DNA of 56,194 nt from Planctomycetota bacterium (GTDB lineage Bacteria > Planctomycetota > UBA8108 > UBA1146). A model generated the notes under the pieces. That model worked only from the letters and a program-made list of their open reading frames with translations, was not told where the DNA came from and did not search any database. The stretch covers positions 134,857 to 191,050 of the forward strand of contig PAIH01000057.1 of the NCBI GenBank assembly GCA_002711105.1, written 5' to 3'. Made by a program: the position numbers and the translations under genes. Shown piece after piece: positions 19,521 through 27,704 of the stretch; position 1 is the stretch's first letter; every line of letters starts with the position of its first letter.

Positions 19521-19580
19521 ATTCCGTGGCGCGGGGCCACGAATGTTGATCGCGGATCATCAATACCTCCGCAGCAGGAG
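19521..19580 (+). promoter_or_regulatory. Structured leader just upstream of the E2 gene (three successive hairpins)
   Basis: ATTCCGTGGC (19521-19530)/GCCACGAAT (19536-19544); TGATC (19547-19551) GCG GATCA (19555-19559); CTCC-GCAGCA-GGAG containing the SD. Confidence 0.4.
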
Positions 19581-19588
19581 TAACGGCC

Positions 19589-21277
19589 ATGGCTACCGAA
19601 GTCACGATGCCACAGATGGGTGAGTCTATCGCCGAAGGCACCCTGACCCGCTGGTTCAAGCAGCCTGGTGATCAGGTAAAAAGAGACGAACCGCTGTTCG
19701 AGATCTCCACCGACAAGGTCGATGCCGAGGTCCCTTCCCCCGCAGACGGGGTGCTGGAAAAGGTCCTGGTCGAGGAAGGCACCACTGTCGAGGTCAACAC
19801 GGTGGTAGCCCTACTCGGAGATGGCACTTCTTCGACCACCACTTCAGCCGAACCGGAAGAGAGCACCAGTTCGACCCCCCCAGCTCCTGCACCAGCAGCA
19901 GAAGAAGAAGCACAAGAAACCGCCCCCGCAGCCGCAGCGGTGGAAGAAGCCGCTCCGGTAGCTACTTCGGAACAGCTCACCGAGGTCCCGATGCCTCAGA
20001 TGGGTGAATCCATCGCCGAGGGCACCTTGACTCGCTGGTTCAAGAAACCGGGTGACAGCATCGAAAGAGATGAACCTCTGTTCGAGATCTCGACCGACAA
20101 GGTCGATGCCGAGGTACCTGCTCCGATCAGTGGGATCCTGGCCGAGATTCTGGTCGAGGCGGGCACAACGGTAGAGGTCAACACGGTGGTGGCACGGATC
20201 GGATCCAGTGTCACCTCACCGGCCGCCGAGACTGTAGTTGCTGCTGCACCATCTGCAGAGGCAGCAGCCGTCGAAACGGATGCCGAAACCACTCCCGAAG
20301 CGGCGGTAGAATCGATCCAGAGCTCTGCCGAGATTCCTTCCAGCGGAGCAAGCCACAAGGTCCGTTCTTCACCTCTGGTGCGACGTATCGCTCGCGAACA
20401 CGGAATCTCTGATCTCTCGGTAATCTCGCCGACCGGCGCTGGAGGTCGGGTAACCAAAGGCGACATCCTTGGTTTCCTCAGTGCCGCCGGAAAAGGAGCC
20501 GTGGCATCTCCTGCTGCAACAGCTGCGGGTAAGGCAACACCCGCTGCCGAGGCACTGCCAGCTGCTGGATTGTCAAAGGATGGTGCCACCGTCGAGAAGA
20601 TGTCGGTGATGCGACGTAAGATCGCCGAACACATGGTCAACTCCCGTCGCACTTCTGCCCATGTACACTCCGTCTTCGAGGCCGACATGACGGCCATCGC
20701 CCAGATGCGCGCCAAGCACAAGAGTGATTTCCAGACCCGCAATGGCATCAAGTTGACCTACACGCCCTTCTTCCTCAAGGCCTGTAGCGACGCGCTCCGG
20801 GCTTACCCTTACGTGAATGCATCCCTCGACGGCGATGAGATCCTGATCCACCATTGCATAAACATCGGCGTAGCAGTGGCCCTTGAACACGGCCTGATCG
20901 TTCCGGTCATCAAGAATGTCCAGGACCTGAGCGTCGCCGGGATCCAGAAGTCGCTCACCGATTTGGCTGAACGCGCTCGCAGTAAACAGCTACTTCCCGA
21001 CGAAGTGGCTGGCGGCACCTTCACCATCACCAACCCTGGTCAATTCGGAGGGCTATTCGGAATCCCGATCATCAATCAGCCTCAAGTCGCCATCCTCGGC
21101 ATCGGAGGCATTCAGAAGCGTCCCGTCGTAGTCGACGGAGACAAGATTGCGATCCGAGACATGCTCTACATGTGCCTCTCTTACGATCATCGTCTAGTCG
21201 ATGGATCTCTCGCCGATCAATTCATGGCCCAGTTGAAGCAGAACCTCGAGGATTTCGAGGAATCCGGGCTGGTCTAG
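19589..21277 (+). CDS. Dihydrolipoamide acyltransferase (E2) with two lipoyl domains
   Basis: Two near-identical lipoyl domains (PQMGESIAEGTLTRWFK...FEISTDKVDAEVP), about 384 bp apart at DNA level; Ala/Pro/Thr linkers; PSBD SPLVRRIAREHGISDLS; catalytic SYDHRLVDGSLADQF. Confidence 0.97.
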   Translation: MATEVTMPQMGESIAEGTLTRWFKQPGDQVKRDEPLFEISTDKVDAEVPSPADGVLEKVLVEEGTTVEVNTVVALLGDGTSSTTTSAEPEESTSSTPPAPAPAAEEEAQETAPAAAAVEEAAPVATSEQLTEVPMPQMGESIAEGTLTRWFKKPGDSIERDEPLFEISTDKVDAEVPAPISGILAEILVEAGTTVEVNTVVARIGSSVTSPAAETVVAAAPSAEAAAVETDAETTPEAAVESIQSSAEIPSSGASHKVRSSPLVRRIAREHGISDLSVISPTGAGGRVTKGDILGFLSAAGKGAVASPAATAAGKATPAAEALPAAGLSKDGATVEKMSVMRRKIAEHMVNSRRTSAHVHSVFEADMTAIAQMRAKHKSDFQTRNGIKLTYTPFFLKACSDALRAYPYVNASLDGDEILIHHCINIGVAVALEHGLIVPVIKNVQDLSVAGIQKSLTDLAERARSKQLLPDEVAGGTFTITNPGQFGGLFGIPIINQPQVAILGIGGIQKRPVVVDGDKIAIRDMLYMCLSYDHRLVDGSLADQFMAQLKQNLEDFEESGLV

Positions 21278-21280
21278 ACG

Positions 21281-21979
21281 ATGGAGACCTCGACTCCTTC
21301 TGCCACCATTGCTGGCAACGTATCGGTGAAAAAACTCGGCTACGTGCCGTTCGTTCCAACCCATCACAACATGCTGGAGCTACAGCGAGAACTCGGTGTC
21401 GCTGACACCAGGACTGGCGACCCGCACACTACTGAAACGCTGTTTCTGTTCGAACCGTCGCCAGTCGTGACCCTGGGCAGTGCTGCAAAAAGTAGTGACA
21501 TCCTCGCCGAACAGGACTTCCTGCACGAAAGAGGAATCGAGATCCATCCGGTCGACCGAGGTGGAGAGGCGACATACCACGGACCGGGTCAGTTACTGGC
21601 CTACCCTGTGTTGAAACTCGCCTCACAGGAGCGAGACCTTCACTGCCTGCTCAGATCGCTGGAGAGTGCCGTGCTGGATACATTGGGCCAGTGGGGAATC
21701 GAGGGGCAAAGGGATCCCGATCACACCGGAGTCTGGGTCCGTCAGCACAAGATCGCCTCCATCGGTCTCAGTGTCCGTCGCTGGATTACGGGCCACGGCC
21801 TGTCGCTTTGCATCTCGGGAGATCTGGATCCCTTCCGCTGGATCGTCCCCTGTGGCATCCACAACTGTCCGGTCACCTCGATGGAACAGGAACTGGGTCA
21901 TCCGCCTGACAGAGAAGAAGTCGAAGCGACTCTCTCGGAGCAAATCCTGACGCGATTCGGAAGGAGCGTCGCTCGATGA
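21281..21979 (+). CDS. lipB: Octanoyltransferase LipB
   Basis: DRGGEATYHGPGQLLAYPVL, HKIASIGLSVRRWITGHGLSLCISGDLDPFRWIVPCGI. Confidence 0.95.
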   Translation: METSTPSATIAGNVSVKKLGYVPFVPTHHNMLELQRELGVADTRTGDPHTTETLFLFEPSPVVTLGSAAKSSDILAEQDFLHERGIEIHPVDRGGEATYHGPGQLLAYPVLKLASQERDLHCLLRSLESAVLDTLGQWGIEGQRDPDHTGVWVRQHKIASIGLSVRRWITGHGLSLCISGDLDPFRWIVPCGIHNCPVTSMEQELGHPPDREEVEATLSEQILTRFGRSVAR

Positions 21980-22848
21980 CAACCGGCACCCGTCGACAGA
22001 AGACACCTCCGCTACCGCGACCTCCATGGATCCGGGTCAACGTACCCAACGATGGATCACTCGAAAAAGTCGGCCAATTGATGGATCAAGGTGCTCTCCA
22101 TACCGTTTGCCAGGAAGCTCACTGTCCGAACATCTTCGAGTGCTGGCAGATGGGCACTGCCACATTCCTGATCCTGGGTGAGGTGTGTACCCGTAAGTGT
22201 GGCTTCTGCGCCGTCAGCAAGGGTATCCCCTCCCCGGTCGATCGCGACGAGCCGGAACAACTGGCAAAGGCCGCCGCCCAGCTGAAGTTAAAGCATGTCG
22301 TCATCACCAGCGTCGACAGAGACGACTTACCCGATGGTGGTGCCGATCAGTTCGCCCGCACCCTCGAAGCCCTGCGAAGAGTACTTCCGGATACCACGAC
22401 TGAGGTGCTGGTACCGGACTTCCGCCCTGATCCGGTGCTTGGACTCGACATCGTCCTGGCGGCAGACCCGACCATCTTCTCCCACAATGTCGAAACGGTA
22501 AGAAGGCTGTATCCCGCCGTACGTCCCGGGTCAGATTACGATCATTCCGTTTCGCTGTTGAGGAATGCCACCGACCGGATCGGTGGCAGCCGAGTGAAAT
22601 CGAGCCTGATCCTGGGTCTCGGCGAAACGGAAGAAGAGGTTTGGAGCACCATTCGTGATCTCTACCGTGCCGGAGCACGACGGATCAATCTTGGCCAGTA
22701 TCTGGCACCTTCCGAACGTCATATCCCGGTGAAGCGCTACTGGCGGCCTGAAGAATTTCACGATCTTGGTCAGTTTGCCCGGGAGGTCGGATTCGAAAAG
22801 GTGGAGTCCGCTCCCCTGGTCCGCTCCTCCTATCACGCCAGCGTTTGA
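21976..22848 (+). CDS. lipA: Lipoyl synthase
   Basis: CQEAHCPNIFEC auxiliary cluster, radical SAM CTRKCGFCAV, C-terminal RSSYHAS; ATGA overlap with lipB. Confidence 0.97.
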   Translation: MTTGTRRQKTPPLPRPPWIRVNVPNDGSLEKVGQLMDQGALHTVCQEAHCPNIFECWQMGTATFLILGEVCTRKCGFCAVSKGIPSPVDRDEPEQLAKAAAQLKLKHVVITSVDRDDLPDGGADQFARTLEALRRVLPDTTTEVLVPDFRPDPVLGLDIVLAADPTIFSHNVETVRRLYPAVRPGSDYDHSVSLLRNATDRIGGSRVKSSLILGLGETEEEVWSTIRDLYRAGARRINLGQYLAPSERHIPVKRYWRPEEFHDLGQFAREVGFEKVESAPLVRSSYHASV

Positions 22849-22890
22849 CCCCGCCCAGCATGGGTGGCACCATGAGCCCGTTGCGAGAGC

Positions 22891-24006
22891 GTGGATTCCG
22901 GGATCTCAGGCACTTCCCAGACTTGTCGGATGGAGAGCCACTTGCCGAGTCGTGTTATCTCCATCGATGAGAACCAGCCGAACCCGGACGTGATCCAGCA
23001 GGCGGTCGATGCTCTTTTCCAAGATGAACTGGTGGTCTTTCCCACCGAAACGATCTACGGAATCGGAGCGCGGGCAGATTCTGACTCGGCCATCGAAAAG
23101 CTTCGGACAGCAAAAGGTCGCGATGAACTGAAGCCCTTCACCCTGCACATCGCCGATGTTGAGCAGCTCACGGGGTGGGTTGCCGATCCCGGGCATGATG
23201 CCAAACAGTTGATGGCTGCCTTCTGGCCAGGCCCGCTGACCATCATCTTCCCGGTCGGAGAGCAGGGCGTCGGAGTCAGACTTCCCGCCAACGAAGTGGC
23301 CAGAGAGTTGATCCGAAGCAGTGGCCCACTGTTTGCTTCCAGTGCCAATCGAAGCGGAGAATCGGCAGCCACCACCGTCGAAGATGTGGTCTCGGCTTTC
23401 GGCGATCAGGTTTCCCTGGTACTCGATGCCGGTCCCTCTCCGCTCGGGGAGGCCTCGACCATCGTGAGATTGACTGAAAATGGCGATTTCCAGGTTGTTC
23501 GTGACGGTTTGATCGGCGCATCACAGATCCGGAGGGTCCTTCGCGGACTTAAGGTCTTGTTTGTCTGTACCGGCAACACCTGTCGCAGCCCGATGGCCGA
23601 AGCCCTGTTGAAGAAGTTATTGGCACAGCATCTCGATTGCCCTCAAGAGAAGTTGCCCGAAGCGGGATATCACGTATCCAGTGCAGGAATCGCGTCAGGG
23701 GGAGGATCGGCGACCAGCCAGGCCCGGACTGTCATGGAAAAAATGAGTCTCTCCATCGAGACCCATCATTCCACACAACTGACATCGACCCAGGTCGACG
23801 ATTCAGACATCATCATCACCATGGACCATTCCCACAGAACTGTCATCGAGAGCAATTTCCCAAATGCTCTGGAGAAAGTGCAAGTGATCAACGATACGGG
23901 AGTCCGCGATCCGATCGGCGGCAGTGAAGAGATATACCGTCGCTGCGCTGAAGAGATTGAACGTTCGCTCGAGAACCGCTGGTTGGAAGGAATCATATCG
24001 AGATGA
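22891..24006 (+). CDS. Fusion: threonylcarbamoyl-AMP synthase (TsaC/Sua5/YrdC) + low-molecular-weight phosphatase (YwlE-like)
   Basis: N-terminal VVFPTETIYGIGARADSDSAIEKLRTAKGRDELKPFTLHI, LFASSANRSGE; C-terminal VLFVCTGNTCRSPMAEALLKK...DPIGGSEEIYRRCAEEIE. Alternative start ATG 22930. Confidence 0.93.
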   Translation: MDSGISGTSQTCRMESHLPSRVISIDENQPNPDVIQQAVDALFQDELVVFPTETIYGIGARADSDSAIEKLRTAKGRDELKPFTLHIADVEQLTGWVADPGHDAKQLMAAFWPGPLTIIFPVGEQGVGVRLPANEVARELIRSSGPLFASSANRSGESAATTVEDVVSAFGDQVSLVLDAGPSPLGEASTIVRLTENGDFQVVRDGLIGASQIRRVLRGLKVLFVCTGNTCRSPMAEALLKKLLAQHLDCPQEKLPEAGYHVSSAGIASGGGSATSQARTVMEKMSLSIETHHSTQLTSTQVDDSDIIITMDHSHRTVIESNFPNALEKVQVINDTGVRDPIGGSEEIYRRCAEEIERSLENRWLEGIISR

Positions 24007-24449
24007 AAGCCATCGTCGGATCGGATCATGCTGGAATTAATGGTCGCAAGAACGCCATCGAGGTGCTGAGCCAAAGGGGCTGGGACATCGAAGAGAAAGG
24101 TCCTGAAGCTAGCGAAGATAGAGCTGATTATCCTGACATTGCTCATCTGATCGCAACAGCTGTCACGACTGGAGAAGCACAGCTAGGAGTCTTGGTGTGT
24201 GGAACCGGACAGGGAATGGCGATGACGGCCAATCGCTATCCAGGAGCCAGAGCAGCGGTGATCACCGATGCGTTTACCGCCGAAATGGCGCGAGCACATA
24301 ACGATGCCAACATCGCATGTTTCGGAGAGCGGGTCATCGGCCAGGAACAGATCGCGATCCATCTTCAGACCTTCCTCGACACACCCTTCGAGGGCGGACG
24401 CCATGAAGCTCGCGTAGGTAAGATCGACAAGGTCACTGGAGGGGCTTGA
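24003..24449 (+). CDS. rpiB: Ribose-5-phosphate isomerase B
   Basis: MKAIVGSDHAG, DYPDIAHLIA, LVCGTGQGMAMTANRYPG, RAHNDANIACFGERV; ATGA overlap with upstream fusion. Confidence 0.96.
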   Translation: MKAIVGSDHAGINGRKNAIEVLSQRGWDIEEKGPEASEDRADYPDIAHLIATAVTTGEAQLGVLVCGTGQGMAMTANRYPGARAAVITDAFTAEMARAHNDANIACFGERVIGQEQIAIHLQTFLDTPFEGGRHEARVGKIDKVTGGA

Positions 24450-24465
24450 GGAAAGAACTTCGCTG

Positions 24466-26352
24466 TTATCCCTGTTCCCCTTCAGGATCGGTCTCCGCAT
24501 TCTCGATCAGCTGGTCACGAGAAACCGCGTCTCCTTCGCCCTGATAAACACGGATATTGGCGTTCTCCATCAGCCTGACCTGAAAGGCATCAAGCAAAGC
24601 TCTTTGCTTGTCAGATCGAAGCCGATTTTCAGTGCTAAACTTGAGAGAGTTGTATAGATCCATGTCAGGAGAGGCGATCTCCTTGAGTCGAACCACGTAT
24701 TCGGACTTATCAGCTTCATTGGTCACTGGACCCGCGAGCCCACCGACCACTTCGATCTCAAAGGCTGCTTCGATCACTGCGGCGCGGGCAGGAATAATAC
24801 GATTGTCGACCTTGAGATTGAAAGACTGTGTGCGAGAAACCGGATCCATCTCATGGATGGTGAAGTTGCCATCCTCCGAGAAAGCAACAAAGGTCGCCCC
24901 TTCCTCACCAGACTGAATCCGGGCAACCCAGGAACTGGCGTACTCTTCGACGATCTTCTTGGCCTGAGCTTCTTGTGCCGCCTCCAGTGCCGGTTCTATC
25001 GCTTCATCGTAGGTCATCGTTCTCTCTGGAAGCATTTCGACGACCCGGATAATGAAATTCCCTCGGCCGTTTATCGCGATCGACTGGTAGAGATCTCCCG
25101 GCTTCACCGAACCTGGCTCTCGACGCTCTTGCATGAAGAAGGTCGCATAGGCAGCAGGATGTTTGATGTCCGCATCGAGCAGGTTCACATCCCTCTGGAC
25201 GAAGGAGTCAATCTGACGCACCTCGATATAGTCGGCATCTTCGGCAAAAGCCTGCTCCATCGGCACCGTCTCCCCGGCATCTTTCATGGCAGTGAGAGAT
25301 TCGAGGGCGTTATTGAGGGCCTCAGCTTCCAACACCAACATCTGAGCATGGACCAGGGTATTGACTACATTATCGAAGACATTGATCAGGGGACGTATGT
25401 CATCTTCAGGGGTAGCACCTTCCGGGGGAACGTAGTTATTTGGTCGACGGATCCGGTAGACGGTGCTTTTATCGGCTTCGTACTTGGCTTCAATCTCCTC
25501 CGGAGTCGGCTCATAGGTCATCGAGTTTCGTAATCCTGCACGGTCGACACGAGCGACTTCAACCGCAAGTCGATTCGCCAGAACAAATCTCTCTGGATTG
25601 GCGTTGTAGATGGCCTCAACGTCTTCCGGGGTAGTCTGTTCACTAGCCTGCTCCAGGTAATTTTCACTGGAGATCTGAATCAACTCGAGAACTCGCTTCT
25701 CGTAGTTCGTGGAATATTCCTCGAAAACTTCTTTCTCTGTGACCACTGCTGCGTCAACCACCGATTCGATCAGCGTCTGAACTCGCAAGCTCCGGATCAC
25801 CGTCTCTTCAAAATCCTTCTTCGACATGCTGATTCCGAAACGATCATCCGTCAGCGCAGCACTGTAGGTATCCAAGTCGAGACGGGCAATCGCTCTCCCG
25901 GAAGAGAAATCGGGGAAACGTTCTTGATAGGTCCCAATCCACCCGGACTGCTCCATAACGCGATACCAGGTACAGATATCAAGAGCCGCCGCTTTTACAC
26001 CTGCATCCTTGGATGCATCGCTTGGTTCGATTCCCACCCGGGTGATCTCATGTTCGAGCACAAACTGTTTGAGAACGTCATCGACGGTAGCCTGGCGAAA
26101 CCTATCAGTTCTCGCCGCATAAGGGCCGAAGCGGCGAACATTCTGGAGCCATAGGGTTTCCGACAGCTCCATCCTCTTCTCGAAGAAATCCTGAGAAGTG
26201 ATCGTCTGGCCGTTGATCTCGTAGGAGGCATTGGTAGTAGAATTGTTGCTATACCAAGTGACCAAACCGGTGGCGGCAAAGGTCGGAGCAATCAACGCCA
26301 ACAGGATGGTCATCATGACCTTCTCGTTACGTTTAAAGAAGCCGGTCGACAT
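24466..26352 (-). CDS. Membrane-anchored SurA/PpiD-like periplasmic chaperone/PPIase-related protein
   Basis: N-terminal TM (VMMTILLALIAPTFAATGLVTW), SurA_N-like YEINGQTITSQDFFEKRMELSE, repeated VTEKEVFEEYSTNYEKRVLELIQIS-type helices. Confidence 0.6.
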   Translation of the reverse strand: MSTGFFKRNEKVMMTILLALIAPTFAATGLVTWYSNNSTTNASYEINGQTITSQDFFEKRMELSETLWLQNVRRFGPYAARTDRFRQATVDDVLKQFVLEHEITRVGIEPSDASKDAGVKAAALDICTWYRVMEQSGWIGTYQERFPDFSSGRAIARLDLDTYSAALTDDRFGISMSKKDFEETVIRSLRVQTLIESVVDAAVVTEKEVFEEYSTNYEKRVLELIQISSENYLEQASEQTTPEDVEAIYNANPERFVLANRLAVEVARVDRAGLRNSMTYEPTPEEIEAKYEADKSTVYRIRRPNNYVPPEGATPEDDIRPLINVFDNVVNTLVHAQMLVLEAEALNNALESLTAMKDAGETVPMEQAFAEDADYIEVRQIDSFVQRDVNLLDADIKHPAAYATFFMQERREPGSVKPGDLYQSIAINGRGNFIIRVVEMLPERTMTYDEAIEPALEAAQEAQAKKIVEEYASSWVARIQSGEEGATFVAFSEDGNFTIHEMDPVSRTQSFNLKVDNRIIPARAAVIEAAFEIEVVGGLAGPVTNEADKSEYVVRLKEIASPDMDLYNSLKFSTENRLRSDKQRALLDAFQVRLMENANIRVYQGEGDAVSRDQLIENAETDPEGEQG

Positions 26353-26550
26353 TTCTCGGACCTACCTCTCAGCAAGCAGTTAGGAGTTACGAGGGAGATT
26401 GTAAACCAATGCCGTCGCAGAACCCGGGATTCTAGGAGGCAGACCCGGATACTGCAACGAGACCGGAGAACGGAACTCTCACCCTTTCCGTCAGAATACA
26501 CCGAAATTGGCCAATTGACCCGGTATCCCAAAAATGGAACTAGCCCCAGT

Positions 26551-27264
26551 TTATTGAACGATCTCGATCAATTCGACGTCAAAGATCAGGGTCGCACCAC
26601 CAGGAATGGTCGGGGGTCGTCCCTGGGGACCGTAAGCAAGACTGGAAGGAATAATCAACTTTCGTACTCCGCCTACCTTCATCGAGCCGACTCCTTCGGT
26701 CCAACCCTTGATCACCCGATTCAACGGAAAAGAAGCTGGCTGACCACGATCAACGCTACTATCAAACTTGGTACCATCGACCAGGTAGCCGCTGTAGTGC
26801 ACCTTCACCGTGCTGGTGACAGCAGGAGGAACTTCTCCAGTACCATCAACCAGATCGAAGTAGGCAAGACCGGAATCAGTTCTCACCATTTCCGAATCTG
26901 GAACCACGGAACTTCCCGGGAATCGAGGTATGACCACTCGCTCGCTGATGGTTCCATCTTCCATGACGACAACCTTTTCCATCTTCTCGACAGTTACCGT
27001 TTCCACATCAAACTGAATTGCTACGCTTCCGACCCGAGCCGTTGCATTCTGGGCAATTCCGCCGGTCAACTCCTCGGCCAGCTGCACTGCTTTCAGTAGT
27101 TTTGTCTTGGAACCATCGAGTCGGAAGTGAAGGTCCTTCGCCGCTGGAGGAATCTTCGAATAGTCTCCTACCATCGCTGCTGTTCCTATCGCTCCGAGGA
27201 TTATCACCGCCGCAGCAATGATCACCTGTTTACCGTTCATCATCATTCCTTCCAAAGCGCTCAA
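26551..27264 (-). CDS. FKBP-type peptidyl-prolyl cis-trans isomerase (exported/anchored)
   Basis: [61 protein letters not shown]-terminal hydrophobic segment. An internal Met (MMNGKQV, about 27243) is an alternative start. Confidence 0.95.
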   Translation of the reverse strand: MSALEGMMMNGKQVIIAAAVIILGAIGTAAMVGDYSKIPPAAKDLHFRLDGSKTKLLKAVQLAEELTGGIAQNATARVGSVAIQFDVETVTVEKMEKVVVMEDGTISERVVIPRFPGSSVVPDSEMVRTDSGLAYFDLVDGTGEVPPAVTSTVKVHYSGYLVDGTKFDSSVDRGQPASFPLNRVIKGWTEGVGSMKVGGVRKLIIPSSLAYGPQGRPPTIPGGATLIFDVELIEIVQ

Positions 27265-27704
27265 GGCGCCTCGTCAATTGCTCGATTGGCGAGCGCATCA
27301 CATCGTTCATTCTCAACTTGACCTGCATGTGCTTCAACCCAGTTCCACTGGATCTTCCGACTCGAAGCGATTTCCACCAACCGCTTCCAGATATCATCAT
27401 TGAGAACCGGCTTACCGTCCGCTTTGCGCCAATTACGCTTTTGCCAGCCGGCAACCCATTGGCTCATCCCTTTGACTACATATTGAGAATCACTGAACAG
27501 CTGCGCCGAAGACCCTTCGGGAATCGAACGCAGTGCTTCGAGTACCGCCGTCAACTCCATCCGATTGTTGGTCGTCGATGGATCATAATCGTAACAGACA
27601 TCTTCAGTACCATCGTCTGCCCGAATTATGTAGGCCCAACCGCCGTGACCGGGATTCCCCCGACAGGCTCCATCGGTCCAGATGCAGTATTTTGTTGCCG
27701 TCAT
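27261..27704 (-). CDS. rnhA: Ribonuclease HI
   Basis: [57 protein letters not shown]. Confidence 0.97.
   Translation of the reverse strand: MTATKYCIWTDGACRGNPGHGGWAYIIRADDGTEDVCYDYDPSTTNNRMELTAVLEALRSIPEGSSAQLFSDSQYVVKGMSQWVAGWQKRNWRKADGKPVLNDDIWKRLVEIASSRKIQWNWVEAHAGQVENERCDALANRAIDEAP

Noticed and set aside
19610-20200. Long direct repeat in the E2 gene as a mobile or phase-variable repeat
   Set aside because: Explained by two homologous lipoyl domains, common in E2 proteins.
26021-26040. GGTTCGATTCCC, resembling a tRNA T-arm
   Set aside because: Lies inside the SurA-like CDS; flanking bases (CTTGG/CCCAC) do not form a T-stem and no acceptor/anticodon arms are seen.
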